64,000 nt of DNA from Bradyrhizobium sp. 200 (GTDB lineage: Bacteria > Pseudomonadota > Alphaproteobacteria > Rhizobiales > Xanthobacteraceae), in the NCBI RefSeq assembly GCF_023100945.1, contig NZ_CP064689.1, forward strand, positions 3,268,001 through 3,332,000, given 5' to 3'. Made by a program: the position numbers and the translations under genes. Below, piece by piece: positions 25,618 through 37,922 of the stretch. Position 1 is the first letter of the stretch, and each line of letters begins with the position of its first letter. Below the pieces are notes generated by a model. The model was not told the origin of the DNA. It ran no database searches and saw only the letters and a list, made by a program, of their open reading frames with translations.

Positions 25618-27420
25618 ATGCCGACAAAGGCACTGACGTTTGCGCCAAGAGAGCTTTCCGTAGAGCGTAGAACCGACGGAACGCTCATATTGAGCTCGCC
25701 CCTCGAGTTGGGAGACTGCGACTGGCGCATCACGGATTTCCTTCCAATCTGGGCAAATTCTGCTCCGGACAGAATCTTCCTCGCGCAACGCAATGCGGAT
25801 GGAGGATGGGACGAGATCACCTATAGCGAAGCATGGTCGCAGGTCCAGGCGGTCGGCCAAAGCCTGATCGATATGGGCGCAAAGCCGGCGGACAAGTTGG
25901 CGATACTTTCAGGAAACTCCATCGAGAACGGGGTGATATCGTTTGCCGCAATGTCGATAGGGGTAATCTTGGCGCCCATTTCGCCAAACTACACGCTGAT
26001 GCCGGGCGGCCTAGCTCGCCTCAAGGACATCGCGGAAGCGCTGCGCCCGAATTTCGTTTTCGTTCAGAGCGGACTTGACTTTTCGGCTGGGCGCTCCATT
26101 CCCGAACTGGCAGCCGCGGCCTGGATCAGCGCCGATGGCGCGCCGGACACGGTGCCTTTCCGCACTCTCACAACCCGAACCGGCAGCGAAGGTTTCGCGC
26201 AGGCATCACATACGGTCTCTTGCGACGCCGTTGCAAAGATTCTCTTCACGTCCGGATCCACCGGGTTGCCAAAGGGCGTGCTCAACACCCACCGCATGAT
26301 GGCGAGCTCCCTGCAAATGGGAGCCCTGCTTGTGTCACCTCCGGATGTGCCGGTCCAGGTTGAGTGGCTGCCATGGCACCACACGATGGGCAGCAACGTC
26401 ATCCTTCACGGCATTCTCAAGAATGGCGGGACGCTCTACATCGACGATGGCCGACCGCTGCCCCAGCTCTTCCACAAGACCGTCGCGAATCTCAAGGAGA
26501 TTTCGCCGACCGCCATGTTCAACGTACCTGCCGGCTATAATCTCCTATGCGATGCGATCGAAAGCGACTTCGATCTTGGCGTAAGCGTGTTCAAGCGGCT
26601 GGATCGATTTAGCTACGGCGGGGCTGCAATTTCGCAGGGTACGCTTGAGAAACTCTATCGGTTGTCATCGTCGATCACGGGCCGACGAATTCCGGTCATG
26701 TCAGGCTACGGCGCAACCGAAACGGCCCCACTGGTAAGTACGACTCATTGGGCAACAGATCAGCCGGGGGAGATTGGTCTTCCCGGGCCGGGTCTGCAAT
26801 TAAAACTGATCCCTGTTTCGGATACTTACGAGGCAAGGGTCAAGGGACCAAACGTCACCCCTGGTTATCTCGGAAGGCCGGATTTGACCGAAAATGCCTT
26901 CGATGAGGAAGGTTTCTACCGCATCGGCGACACCGTCTCGTTTCTGGATCCTCAGCAGCCAGAGAGGGGCCTTTGTTTTACGGGCAGAATCTCTGAGAAC
27001 TTCAAACTCGCGAACGGCACGTGGGTCTCGATCGGGAACATGCGCGCGGCGATTTTGGCTGCAACGCGCGGCGTATTACTGGACATCGTCATTGCGGGAG
27101 AAAATCGAGAAGCTTGCGCTCTGCTCTGCTGGTTGAACCCAACCGAGGCGGCGCGGGTTTCAAAGAGACCTGCCGCTGATTTGACCTGCGATCCCCTTGT
27201 GCTTCAATTTCTGAAAAATCGTTTGCAGGAATACAATGAGACCGTTGGAAGCAGCGAAAGAATCTACTCGTTCGCCATGCTGAGGGACCCCCCATCATTG
27301 GCGGCGGGAGAAATCACCGATAAGGCCTATGTCAATCAACGTGCTGTGCTGAAACATCGCTCTGAACAAGTAGAACGTCTCTATTGGAAAAAACCAGATC
27401 GAGATGTGATTCGGGTTTGA
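25618..27420 (+). CDS. Feruloyl-CoA synthase-like acyl-CoA ligase
   Basis: 600-residue ANL ligase of the feruloyl-CoA synthase type. The diagnostic block is [21 protein letters not shown], then [11 protein letters not shown] near residues 258-288. The ATP motif [12 protein letters not shown] is near 216, YGATE near 364, and the [15 protein letters not shown] tail contains the C-terminal lysine. The start at 25618 has AGGAG at spacing eight. Typical members activate hydroxycinnamic acids. It is the second CoA ligase in the island, which supports an aromatic (phenylpropenoid-like) growth substrate. Exact substrate unknown. Confidence 0.88.
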   Translation: MPTKALTFAPRELSVERRTDGTLILSSPLELGDCDWRITDFLPIWANSAPDRIFLAQRNADGGWDEITYSEAWSQVQAVGQSLIDMGAKPADKLAILSGNSIENGVISFAAMSIGVILAPISPNYTLMPGGLARLKDIAEALRPNFVFVQSGLDFSAGRSIPELAAAAWISADGAPDTVPFRTLTTRTGSEGFAQASHTVSCDAVAKILFTSGSTGLPKGVLNTHRMMASSLQMGALLVSPPDVPVQVEWLPWHHTMGSNVILHGILKNGGTLYIDDGRPLPQLFHKTVANLKEISPTAMFNVPAGYNLLCDAIESDFDLGVSVFKRLDRFSYGGAAISQGTLEKLYRLSSSITGRRIPVMSGYGATETAPLVSTTHWATDQPGEIGLPGPGLQLKLIPVSDTYEARVKGPNVTPGYLGRPDLTENAFDEEGFYRIGDTVSFLDPQQPERGLCFTGRISENFKLANGTWVSIGNMRAAILAATRGVLLDIVIAGENREACALLCWLNPTEAARVSKRPAADLTCDPLVLQFLKNRLQEYNETVGSSERIYSFAMLRDPPSLAAGEITDKAYVNQRAVLKHRSEQVERLYWKKPDRDVIRV

Positions 27421-27677
27421 AGGTGCCTTCAATTGTGGGTGATCCTCGACGGATCTCTCATCCGCCATTTGGGGCTCAACGGTATGCTTGCACTGACACC
27501 TACTTGACGAGGTCCTCGCGGGTAACGCGAGTACGCGGCCACCTCAAGCGGCGCTGCGGCGCGTCAGACGCCGGCTGAGAAGTTCGCAGAATGTGTTACA
27601 GCGATCGGTTGAACTCGCCGCGTAAAGCGGTCATTGCGCAGTTCGGGCGTATCACCTGCCGGGATACGGAAGAGGCG

Positions 27678-27830
27678 CTACGATTCAGAAAGCGCCGTCC
27701 CTGAAACCTTGTGACACAGGTCGAGCAGCAGGCTCTGTCGTTCGACTTCCTTCCTAGTCGGATCCGGATTCCGAAGCTTCTGGTGATAGAAGTACCTTCC
27801 GGAGAGGTTTGCAGCCGCCTCCTCACCTAA
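27678..27830 (-). pseudogene. C-terminal remnant of a retinol-dehydrogenase-like SDR
   Basis: On the minus strand an open frame ending at 27678 reads LSGRYFYHQKLRNPDP, then LLLDLCHKVSGTALS. This is the C-terminal end of SDR proteins that usually contain SGRYFYHQK and a final LLDLC-ISG helix. Upstream (rightwards) the similarity stops at about 27830, right before the IS3 remnant, so an insertion probably cut this gene. Confidence 0.65.
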
Positions 27831-27847
27831 ATTAGGGCGCAACCTAG

Positions 27848-27960
27848 ACCGGCATCGTCTACGTCGCCCTTGTCATCGATGCCTATGCCCGCAGGATCGT
27901 GTGGCTGGAGGATCTCGCGCACGGCGCATGTGGGCTTCGTGTTCGATGCGTTGGAGCAAA
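27848..27960 (+). mobile_element. Remnant of an IS3-family transposase (orfB integrase core)
   Basis: The sequence encodes TGIVYVALVIDAYARRIV and, after a one-base shift near 27900, GWRISRTAHVGFVFDALEQ. These are consecutive parts of the DDE integrase core of IS3-type transposases. The extra T breaks the frame, and both ends are missing, with no terminal repeats seen. It is a scar of an old insertion. Confidence 0.75.
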
Positions 27961-28009
27961 CCGATCGCGCGCGGCAGCGATTCTGGCCGTTCAAGCGACG
28001 TTGATGCTC

Positions 28010-30806
<2,797 letters not shown>

Positions 30807-30842
30807 GACGGGTCCTCAGGCGGTTGGATGTTGATATCTTCG

Positions 30843-32246
30843 TCAGGCAATCGCCTTGCGCGCGACATGCGGTGACCCGAGTCGGACGAGAGCCTGCTCC
30901 AGGGAAGTCTGTTCTGCCTGGGCGTACATTGCCAATTCATCGTGAACTTCGGCACCAAGGGCGGCTTCGAACGCAGCTTGGTTGGAGCGGCCGGTGTAAT
31001 TCTGCTGCTCATCGGTGCCGAGATTGGACTGGAAAATCCCGGCGGCGCTGACAGGGAGAAAATCCTCGTAGACGATCGGATCGGCATGCAGGAAGCCCCC
31101 GGCGACTAGACCATCCACGGTGGAGGGCAAAGCCCGACGCTTGCTCGCCTCAATACCCACCGGCGTCGCCGAGTAGCGGAAGAAGGCAAGGCCTTGAGCT
31201 CGCAGCTCCGCCCAATCATCCGGGAAAGCCTTAAAACGTTCAGCAAGTTCGGCGCCATAGCCGCCGGCATTTGATCCGATCCCCTCAGCCCCGACGTGAC
31301 GTCTTACCGAGCCGAGCAGCTTGTCATAGAGTGCGCGGCCTTTCGGCGTAAGGGCAACACCGCGCTGTTCGATCTCGCCAAAGCGTGCGGTGTGCGTTCC
31401 GGCGTTCGCCTGCGTGAAGGTGATTGGCTCGTCGAGCGCCTTGAAGCTGGTCTGCCGCAGCAGGATCGCGCAGTTGCGGCGCGGCGGGCCTTCGATCACG
31501 GCCTTCGGCGTGACGCCGCGCTTTGGCATTGCCGCCTGGACCGCGTCGATGTCGAGCGTGCGCGGCGTCAGGTGATTGATATGCGGGCCCTTGAAGCTCA
31601 CCACGTCGGCAATGAGACGATGGGCGTCATGGAGTTTCTGGTAAACATCGAGGCTCACTTTGGCATCGCCATGCCAACGGAAGGTTTCCAGCGCCTCGTG
31701 CACGAACTCCTCGGCTTGCTGGCGGGTCAAGCCGCCTTCGGTCTCGAAGATGCCGACCAGTTCGAGCGCTCGCGGCGTGAAGATCCGGCGGGCGGCGAGG
31801 ATACGCGCGGCCTCTGAGCGAAGCGCCTCGTCCTCGATCAGTTCGAGGCGCAACAGCGAGGTAAACACCCGGAACGGGTTGCGACGGAGTGCTTCATCCG
31901 CGATCGGCCGAAACGCCGTCGCGTGGACGGGGACATTGGCAACCGACAGGTCGTAGTAGCCAACCGGGTACATACCCATCACGGCGAAGACGCGGCGGAT
32001 GTTAAACAGCTCTTCGGCACTTCCCAGGCGGATGGCGCCGTGGCGTTCGACGCCCAATCTGTCGAGGTCGCCGCTCCGTTCGAGGCTCGCGCGAAGCTCG
32101 TCATGTCGCTGCAAGGTTTCGCGATTGGTATCATCGACGAGTTCCACCAGAGTACCATACTGCGGTACTTCGGCCCGGTACATTTCCGACATGGCGCGAG
32201 AAAACAAAGTGCGGACCTGGTCCGACTCGACGTGCGGCGCTGTCAT
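30843..32246 (-). CDS. hglS: 2-Oxoadipate dioxygenase/decarboxylase (HglS, DUF1338)
   Basis: 467 residues, DUF1338/VOC-type iron enzyme (YdcJ family). Established knowledge: HglS converts 2-oxoadipate to 2-hydroxyglutarate in lysine catabolism of Pseudomonas. The candidate metal ligands lie in FKGPHINHLTPR (two His) and in the conserved C-terminal part around YEDFLPVSAAGIFQSNL with a Glu. The start at 32246 follows GGAGG at spacing five; the longer frame to 32366 enters the divergent promoter. It is the first gene of the lysine/aminoadipate operon and is read away from the LysR gene. Confidence 0.87.
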   Translation of the reverse strand: MTAPHVESDQVRTLFSRAMSEMYRAEVPQYGTLVELVDDTNRETLQRHDELRASLERSGDLDRLGVERHGAIRLGSAEELFNIRRVFAVMGMYPVGYYDLSVANVPVHATAFRPIADEALRRNPFRVFTSLLRLELIEDEALRSEAARILAARRIFTPRALELVGIFETEGGLTRQQAEEFVHEALETFRWHGDAKVSLDVYQKLHDAHRLIADVVSFKGPHINHLTPRTLDIDAVQAAMPKRGVTPKAVIEGPPRRNCAILLRQTSFKALDEPITFTQANAGTHTARFGEIEQRGVALTPKGRALYDKLLGSVRRHVGAEGIGSNAGGYGAELAERFKAFPDDWAELRAQGLAFFRYSATPVGIEASKRRALPSTVDGLVAGGFLHADPIVYEDFLPVSAAGIFQSNLGTDEQQNYTGRSNQAAFEAALGAEVHDELAMYAQAEQTSLEQALVRLGSPHVARKAIA

Positions 32247-32345
32247 CAAAGCCTCCATTGCCGTGCCATCATCCCTCGGGGGTGTGTGGCGCTGTCCCGG
32301 CCTGCGTTCATGCGTTATCGTTATGAATTTTGACATTAATCTTGC

Positions 32346-32390
32346 ATTGGAAGCCAATTCAAACAATGTTTGCTCAGAACATCATTCTGA
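32346..32390. promoter_or_regulatory. Two inverted repeats in the hglS/LysR divergent promoter
   Basis: ATTGG-AAG-CCAAT (32346-32358) and TCAGAA-CATCA-TTCTGA (32374-32390) are perfect inverted repeats. The second lies just before the LysR start codon and could cause autorepression. The first lies between the two gene starts. Both are plausible LysR-type sites. Binding is inference. Confidence 0.5.
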
Positions 32391-32402
32391 ATTGGAATGA
32401 CT

Positions 32403-33317
32403 ATGCAGACGCCCCGTCGCTTCCTTCCATCGACTGCGCTGTTGGCGGCGTTCGAAGCCACCGCCCGAACCGGCAGCATGACGTTGGCCGCCCGCGAACT
32501 CCTTCTCACCCAAAGTGCAGTCAGCCGTCAGATCAAGATTTTGGAGGAACAGCTCGAGGTCGAACTTTTCGTCCGCGAGCGTCAGACCATTCGCCTCACG
32601 GCAGCCGGCGAGGCCTATGCGCGCGAGGTTCGCGAAGCGCTCCACAAGATCAGCACCGCCTCCTTCAATCTGCACGCCAACCCGAGCGGGGGAGCGCTCA
32701 ATCTTGCCATTCTTCCGACATTCGGCACGCGCTGGCTCGCGCCGCGTTTGCCCAGATTCCTGGCGGCGAACCCGGGAATCACGATCAACCTCACCACGCG
32801 ATTGTCCTATTTCGATTTTCGCGCGGAAGCGTTGGATGCTGCGATCCATTTCGGTCAGCCGGAGTGGCCCGGGGCGGAGATGGTTCTCTTGCGATCCGAA
32901 CAAGTCGTTCCCGCATGCAGCCCCGACCTTAAGCGGAGGCTTGCTTTCCGCGTTGCAAGCGATCTCAAGAAGGCTCCGCTCCTTAGCATCTCCACTCGGC
33001 GTCAGGCCTGGGACCACTGGTTTTCGATCCACGAGGTGCCGGGCAGAAATTTCCATGGGATGGTTTTCGATCAGTTCGCGACTGTCGCCCAGGCCGCAAT
33101 CGCCGGCGTCGGCGTGGCGTTGTTGCCTACCTTCCTGATCCAGGACGAATTGGCGAGCCGCAAGCTGGTCCGCGCGATCAACCTGCCTATGGAAAGCCCG
33201 GAACGATACTTTCTCGTCTGGCCGTCCGAACGCGCGACGCACCCGCCGCTGTCGGCGTTTCGGGAATGGCTCGTGGCGGAAACGGCTACCGATCGGTGGA
33301 CGAATTCGGCCAAGTGA
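32403..33317 (+). CDS. LysR family transcriptional regulator (GcvA type)
   Basis: 304 residues. The N-terminal winged helix is marked by LLAAFEATARTGSMTLAARE and TQSAVSRQIKILEE (residues 14-55). The remainder is the LysR effector domain with the GcvA-like RWLAPRLPRF and the VGVALLPTFL region. ATG 32403 has GGA at spacing six; ATG 32397 is also possible. It is divergent from the aminoadipate operon with 150 bases between starts, and probably activates it in response to a lysine catabolite. Immediately downstream lies the molybdoenzyme operon in the opposite direction. Confidence 0.88.
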   Translation: MQTPRRFLPSTALLAAFEATARTGSMTLAARELLLTQSAVSRQIKILEEQLEVELFVRERQTIRLTAAGEAYAREVREALHKISTASFNLHANPSGGALNLAILPTFGTRWLAPRLPRFLAANPGITINLTTRLSYFDFRAEALDAAIHFGQPEWPGAEMVLLRSEQVVPACSPDLKRRLAFRVASDLKKAPLLSISTRRQAWDHWFSIHEVPGRNFHGMVFDQFATVAQAAIAGVGVALLPTFLIQDELASRKLVRAINLPMESPERYFLVWPSERATHPPLSAFREWLVAETATDRWTNSAK

Positions 33318-33384
33318 TAGCGGCAGCTGCGGCTCGCGGAACGATTAATCGCGACGCCCTCAGTTCCAATCTCCGCGAGGATGC

Positions 33385-36300
33385 TCATACAGCGATCGTC
33401 AGAGCCGAGAGCGGAACTGCCTGGCAGGTCAGGCAGCGATCGGGTTCGCCATCGAATTCGGTAAGATAAGCAAAGTGTCCTTCCGTCACCCGCACGGCGC
33501 AGCTTTCGCATTGGCCGACCCGGCAACCACTGGGAAGCGAGAGGCCCGCTGCCAGCGCCGCGTCGAGCAGCGGGCCGGAGGCTGGTTTCCACACAAATGA
33601 CTGGCCGGTGCTGGCGATCGTCACGGTCTGCGGCTCCAGCTGCGCCGGTATCTCGCTCCGTGACACGAAGGCTTCCGAGAAAATGTCGAAGCGAGGCACA
33701 CCGAGCGCCGCCAACGTTTCGGTCACCGAAGTGATGAAGCTGGGTGACCCGCAGATATAGGCCAGCGGCCGGGCAGGGATGACGTCCGCGATGGCGGAGA
33801 CGTCAAGCCGGCCTTCCTGATCGAAACGCCGGAGAATCTTGTCGTCGCGGCTCGGTTGGGAGTAGGCGGTGATTCGCCGCAACGTTCCAATCTCTCGCGC
33901 GAGCTCGTCCAGACGGCCAGCAAGATGATGTTCGGCGCCGCGGCGACAGCCATGAAGGAGATAGATTGAATGAGCCGAACGCGGCCGCGCCCGAGCCACG
34001 GCCTCGAGATAGCCGACGAAGGGCGTTATGCCGATGCCACCGGCGATCAGGATCACCGGTCGCGTGCTGGCGACGGGAGGCGTGAAAACGCCGGATGGCG
34101 CCTCCAGCAGAATCTCGTCACCGACGCGCAGGCGCTGAAGATCATGCGATAGCGACGTCTCATGCTCGGCCTTCGAACGCTCGGGATTGCAGCGGACCGC
34201 AATCGACAGGCGGCCGCGCGCAGATGCCGCTCCCGTCAGGGAGTAGGCGCGCGCCAGCGGGTGATCCGGCAGCCGGACGACGACGTGCTGCCCCGGCAGA
34301 AAATCAGGAAGATCCAGATCGTCGCACGGTGCAAGCGACAGCGCCATCGCGTCCGCTCCTTCGGGTGTTGCCAGTGCGACCTTGAATCGGCGCTGCCCCG
34401 ACCAGCGCCCCCGATTGGCCGTCGGGTGCGGATGGATGTCGCAGGTGACGGCGCGAAGCGGCACAGAGCCACTGATCGGATCGCGCTGCTCGTCCCGCAG
34501 GATGGCGTTAATATTCGCGGTCGCAGGGCCGTCGACCCCGCTGCTCTCACGCCCCAATGGTACGCACTCCTCCCACCAGCCGAACTCAGCCACGACCGTT
34601 CGGTGATCCAGCGCCGTATTGGTACGGACGCGGAGTGCTACCTGGCCGGCGCGGGTGGTGATGAGTGCCCAGTCCCCATTCGAAATCCCTCGGGCTTTGG
34701 CCAGCGCCGGGCTGATCTCAACCATAGGATCGGGGGATTTGCGGCGAAGCGAAGCGACATGACGATGCGATGTGTGGACGAACCAGCCGCTCTTCGCGGT
34801 CGTCAACACCAGCGGCAGGCTTCCCGTGGCCGCAGGACTGTCTTCCGGCTCGACGAAATTGGGAAGCGCGTCATAGCCGTGCTCGAGAAGAAGTTCGGAA
34901 TATAGCTCCACGCGCCGGGTCGGCGTTGCGAAGCCTCTGACGACATCGTCCGCCGTCGCGGAGAATTTGCGGTAACCGAAGGGCTGAGGGAAGCGCTTGC
35001 CGTCCGGCACACCACGCAAGTCCTCGACCGTGACGCCTAGCGGGGCAAGCTGATGATTCCAGCCGGCGACAATATCGCCGTCGAAGAATTGAGCATCCAT
35101 GCCCAGGCGCACGGCCAGGGCCATAACGATGTCGTAATCCGCGCGGCACTCGCCGAGCGTGGGCAGCATTTGAGAGCGAAACTGGACGGTCTCAACGGCT
35201 TCCTGCGTTATCTCGAAACCGATGCGCAGCGCTTCGCGCTCCCACGGCATGCTGACCGGGAGCACGATATCGGCACACTCCGCCGTAGGATTCATGAACA
35301 TGTCGGCATGCACATGAAATTCAAGCGCGCGAAGCGCTGCCAGATTCCGACTGGTGTCGATCTGGGATACGGCCAGATTGGTACCAAAGCTCATTAAAGC
35401 ACGTACGCGGTAGGGCTCACCTTTCAGGACAGCGCGGCTGAAGTCGCGGGCCGTGATCCAGCCTCGTGCGGGCGGCCCGAGCGGGAGTTCGTTGAGGCCG
35501 AGCGCTTTTTCTTTCTGACCCGGAGGCAACAGGGATAGATCGTTGATGACGTTCATCGGCGGCAACACAGTCCAGACGTTGCCGCCTTCGCGATCGCACG
35601 ATCCGGTCAGGGCGAAGAGACTGGCAATAGCTCGCTCGGTCATCGTGGCGTTGGTGTGCTGACCCACGCCGGTCCAGGTGTAGTAGGCGAGGTGGGGAGC
35701 GTTTTCGAGCAGTGCGTAGAATGCGGTCACATCGGCTTCACCGAGCCACGTCAGTTCCGCAACGCGGGAGACGGGATATTCGCGGGCCCGGGTTGCAAGA
35801 AGGCTGAAAGCGGTCGAGGCGTGGATGGTGCGCCCACCCAGCGTTCGCAGTGTGGTCCGCGACTCGAGTTCGACATCCGCCGGGCGGGGGAGCATGCGCT
35901 GCGTGTCATAGGCCGCCGGCTTGCTGTCGCGGCCCAGGACCACGAAACAATCGTGGGGCGCATCCTCCATAATATCGCTCGCCCGGACAAAGCGGCCGGT
36001 GTCGGTGTCGACAAGGAGCGCGGCATTCGTCCAGTTTCGGACGAACTCGTCATCATACGTCCGAGTCTCGATAAGGTGACGGATGGCGCCCATTGCGAGC
36101 GCACCGTCTGCGCCGGGGCGCATCCGCAGCCACAGATCGGCCTGCTGGCCGGAACCGTCGGGCTTGGGATCGATGACGACTACCTTGGCACCACGACGCC
36201 GCGCGTCGGCGACGCGGCTCGCCTGCGTCAGCCAGGTTCGGGCTGGATTATGGCCCCACAGCAGGATGACGTCAGCCCGATTATATTCGGGAACGCCGAG

Positions 36301-36771
36301 GCCGCGTCCGAAGGTCAGCGCATGGGCATAATCCTTGTGCCAACCGCAGACCTCGACAGCATAGACGAGGTTTGGGCTACCGAAACAGCGAATGAACCGC
36401 TCCACCCAATCGTAGCTGTCGACGATCGGCGTACCGCTGAACGTGGTCATGGCAAAAGCAACGGACTCGGCGCCAGATTGAGCCCGGATCGACAGGAGAC
36501 GCTCGGCGATTTCGGCCAGTGCCTCGTCCCAACTGATTTCCGTCCATCGGGGATCGCTGTCGTCTTTGCGTCCCAGCCGACGCAAGGGTTTCGTCAGGCG
36601 CTTCGGGCTGTGAGCTAGTTCAGGTGCAGCGCGGCCCTTGGCGCACAGCGCGCCTCCCGTCGGATGATCGAGACGCGGTTCGACCCCAATCATCCGGCCA
36701 TTTTCAACCAACGTGATCGACCCGCAACGCGAGCGACAGAGGGTGCAATAGCCGTGATGCCTCTCAATCAT
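33385..36771 (-). CDS. Molybdopterin oxidoreductase fused to an FAD/NAD(P) and 2Fe-2S reductase
   Basis: 1128 residues. The first part (about 1-780) is a DMSO-reductase-family bis-MGD enzyme. Its N-terminal 4Fe-4S cysteines are C9, C12, C16 and C43, and C142 in EVCGWHKDYAH is a likely Mo ligand. The second part (about 790-1040) is a ferredoxin-reductase-like unit with flavin motif RAYSLTG near 841 and NAD motif AGGIGITPF near 910. The third part is a plant-type 2Fe-2S domain with C1083, C1088, C1091 and C1116. The chain would allow NAD(P)H-linked redox chemistry in one polypeptide. There is no export signal, so it acts in the cytoplasm. It ends the ABC transporter operon. Assimilatory nitrate reductase or formate-dehydrogenase-like activity cannot be decided. 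Confidence 0.85.
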   Translation of the reverse strand: MIERHHGYCTLCRSRCGSITLVENGRMIGVEPRLDHPTGGALCAKGRAAPELAHSPKRLTKPLRRLGRKDDSDPRWTEISWDEALAEIAERLLSIRAQSGAESVAFAMTTFSGTPIVDSYDWVERFIRCFGSPNLVYAVEVCGWHKDYAHALTFGRGLGVPEYNRADVILLWGHNPARTWLTQASRVADARRRGAKVVVIDPKPDGSGQQADLWLRMRPGADGALAMGAIRHLIETRTYDDEFVRNWTNAALLVDTDTGRFVRASDIMEDAPHDCFVVLGRDSKPAAYDTQRMLPRPADVELESRTTLRTLGGRTIHASTAFSLLATRAREYPVSRVAELTWLGEADVTAFYALLENAPHLAYYTWTGVGQHTNATMTERAIASLFALTGSCDREGGNVWTVLPPMNVINDLSLLPPGQKEKALGLNELPLGPPARGWITARDFSRAVLKGEPYRVRALMSFGTNLAVSQIDTSRNLAALRALEFHVHADMFMNPTAECADIVLPVSMPWEREALRIGFEITQEAVETVQFRSQMLPTLGECRADYDIVMALAVRLGMDAQFFDGDIVAGWNHQLAPLGVTVEDLRGVPDGKRFPQPFGYRKFSATADDVVRGFATPTRRVELYSELLLEHGYDALPNFVEPEDSPAATGSLPLVLTTAKSGWFVHTSHRHVASLRRKSPDPMVEISPALAKARGISNGDWALITTRAGQVALRVRTNTALDHRTVVAEFGWWEECVPLGRESSGVDGPATANINAILRDEQRDPISGSVPLRAVTCDIHPHPTANRGRWSGQRRFKVALATPEGADAMALSLAPCDDLDLPDFLPGQHVVVRLPDHPLARAYSLTGAASARGRLSIAVRCNPERSKAEHETSLSHDLQRLRVGDEILLEAPSGVFTPPVASTRPVILIAGGIGITPFVGYLEAVARARPRSAHSIYLLHGCRRGAEHHLAGRLDELAREIGTLRRITAYSQPSRDDKILRRFDQEGRLDVSAIADVIPARPLAYICGSPSFITSVTETLAALGVPRFDIFSEAFVSRSEIPAQLEPQTVTIASTGQSFVWKPASGPLLDAALAAGLSLPSGCRVGQCESCAVRVTEGHFAYLTEFDGEPDRCLTCQAVPLSALTIAV

Positions 36772-36838
36772 GGGGTGCCTCGATCGGACTCTTGCGGTGC
36801 ATGCGGTGCGCCCGTCGGGCTTGATGGCCTATCGGCGT

Positions 36839-37912
36839 TCAGAAAACGATCGTGGCGGCGACTGGCCATGACGCAACCATCAGATCGCCTGGTTGCGGAG
36901 GGGCACTTCGCGACATGTCGTCGTTCTGTCGATGAGCGATCAGCTGCAATCCCGAGTTCGTTTTGACGACAAACTCCGTGAGGGCACCCCGATACGTCAC
37001 TTCCTCGACCGTCACCTGCAGGCTGTTGGCGAGACTGTTTGCATCACGGCCGGAAGCCTCGCGCTCTCGCAGGTTTATCTGCTCGGGGCGTATCGCCACG
37101 GCGGTTATCCCGCTTCCGCAGCCATCCGCCGAAATCACCAGCTTTTCGCCACCAGTGGCATGGAAACAGTCGGCCGCGCCAACCCGTCCCACGATGAAAT
37201 TAGTCAATCCGACGAACTCCGCGACGAATCGGGTCTCTGGTCGTTGATAGATATCGCGGGGCGTGCCGACCTGCTCGATCTTGCCGGCAGACATCACGAC
37301 GATCCGGTCGGCGATGCTTAGAGCCTCGTCCTGGTCGTGGGTAACGAAGATCGTCGTCAGGCCGAGCTTGGATTGCAGGCGCTTGAGTTCGCTGCGCACC
37401 TCGTGCCGCAGCTTGGCGTCAAGAGCCGAAAGGGGCTCATCCAGAAGAAGCACGTCGGGCTCGTAGACGATCGCGCGTGCGAGAGCGACGCGCTGCTGCT
37501 GCCCGCCCGACAATTGCCTGGGGAGCCGGTCGGCAAGATGATCGAGCTTGACGAGCGCCAGTACCTCCATGACGCGCCTCTGTCCTTCCGTTCTATCAAT
37601 CTTGCGCATCTCCAGGCCGAAGGCGACGTTCTGGGCGACGCTCATGTGCGGGAACAGCGCGTAACCTTGGAATACGAGGCCGGCGTTGCGTAGATAGGGA
37701 GGCAGGTAGGTGACATCGCGGTCACCGAAATAAATATTGCCTTCGCTCGCCATGGTGAGGCCGGCGATCATTCGCAGCGTCGTCGTTTTGCCGCATCCCG
37801 ACGGGCCGAGAAACGCGATGAACTCTCCTTGTTTAATCTCAAGAGAGACGCGGTCGACCGCCGTAACGTCGCCGTGCTGCTTCGTAAGATTATTCAGCGT
37901 TATCTGTGACAT
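36839..37912 (-). CDS. ABC transporter ATP-binding protein (PotA/polyamine type)
   Basis: 357 residues. Walker A GPSGCGKTTT is near residue 37, signature LSGGQQQR near 135, Walker B VLLLDEP near 155, and the C-terminal TOBE region with ISADGCGSGITAVAIRPEQI. Its sequence type is that of spermidine/putrescine and Fe3+ importers. Start 37912 was chosen over 37933 because MSQITLNNL begins the usual fold and GAGAAGG precedes it. It powers uptake through the two permeases encoded just upstream. Confidence 0.92.
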   Translation of the reverse strand: MSQITLNNLTKQHGDVTAVDRVSLEIKQGEFIAFLGPSGCGKTTTLRMIAGLTMASEGNIYFGDRDVTYLPPYLRNAGLVFQGYALFPHMSVAQNVAFGLEMRKIDRTEGQRRVMEVLALVKLDHLADRLPRQLSGGQQQRVALARAIVYEPDVLLLDEPLSALDAKLRHEVRSELKRLQSKLGLTTIFVTHDQDEALSIADRIVVMSAGKIEQVGTPRDIYQRPETRFVAEFVGLTNFIVGRVGAADCFHATGGEKLVISADGCGSGITAVAIRPEQINLREREASGRDANSLANSLQVTVEEVTYRGALTEFVVKTNSGLQLIAHRQNDDMSRSAPPQPGDLMVASWPVAATIVF

Positions 37913-37922
37913 CGACGCCTTC

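Noticed and set aside
27596-27826. 76-codon minus-strand frame
   Set aside because: It is a shifted frame of the SDR remnant at 27678; only the other frame gives the SGRYFYHQK motif.
35656-36618. 320-codon frame opposite the molybdoenzyme
   Set aside because: Antisense shadow of the 1128-residue gene, no motif and no ribosome-binding site.
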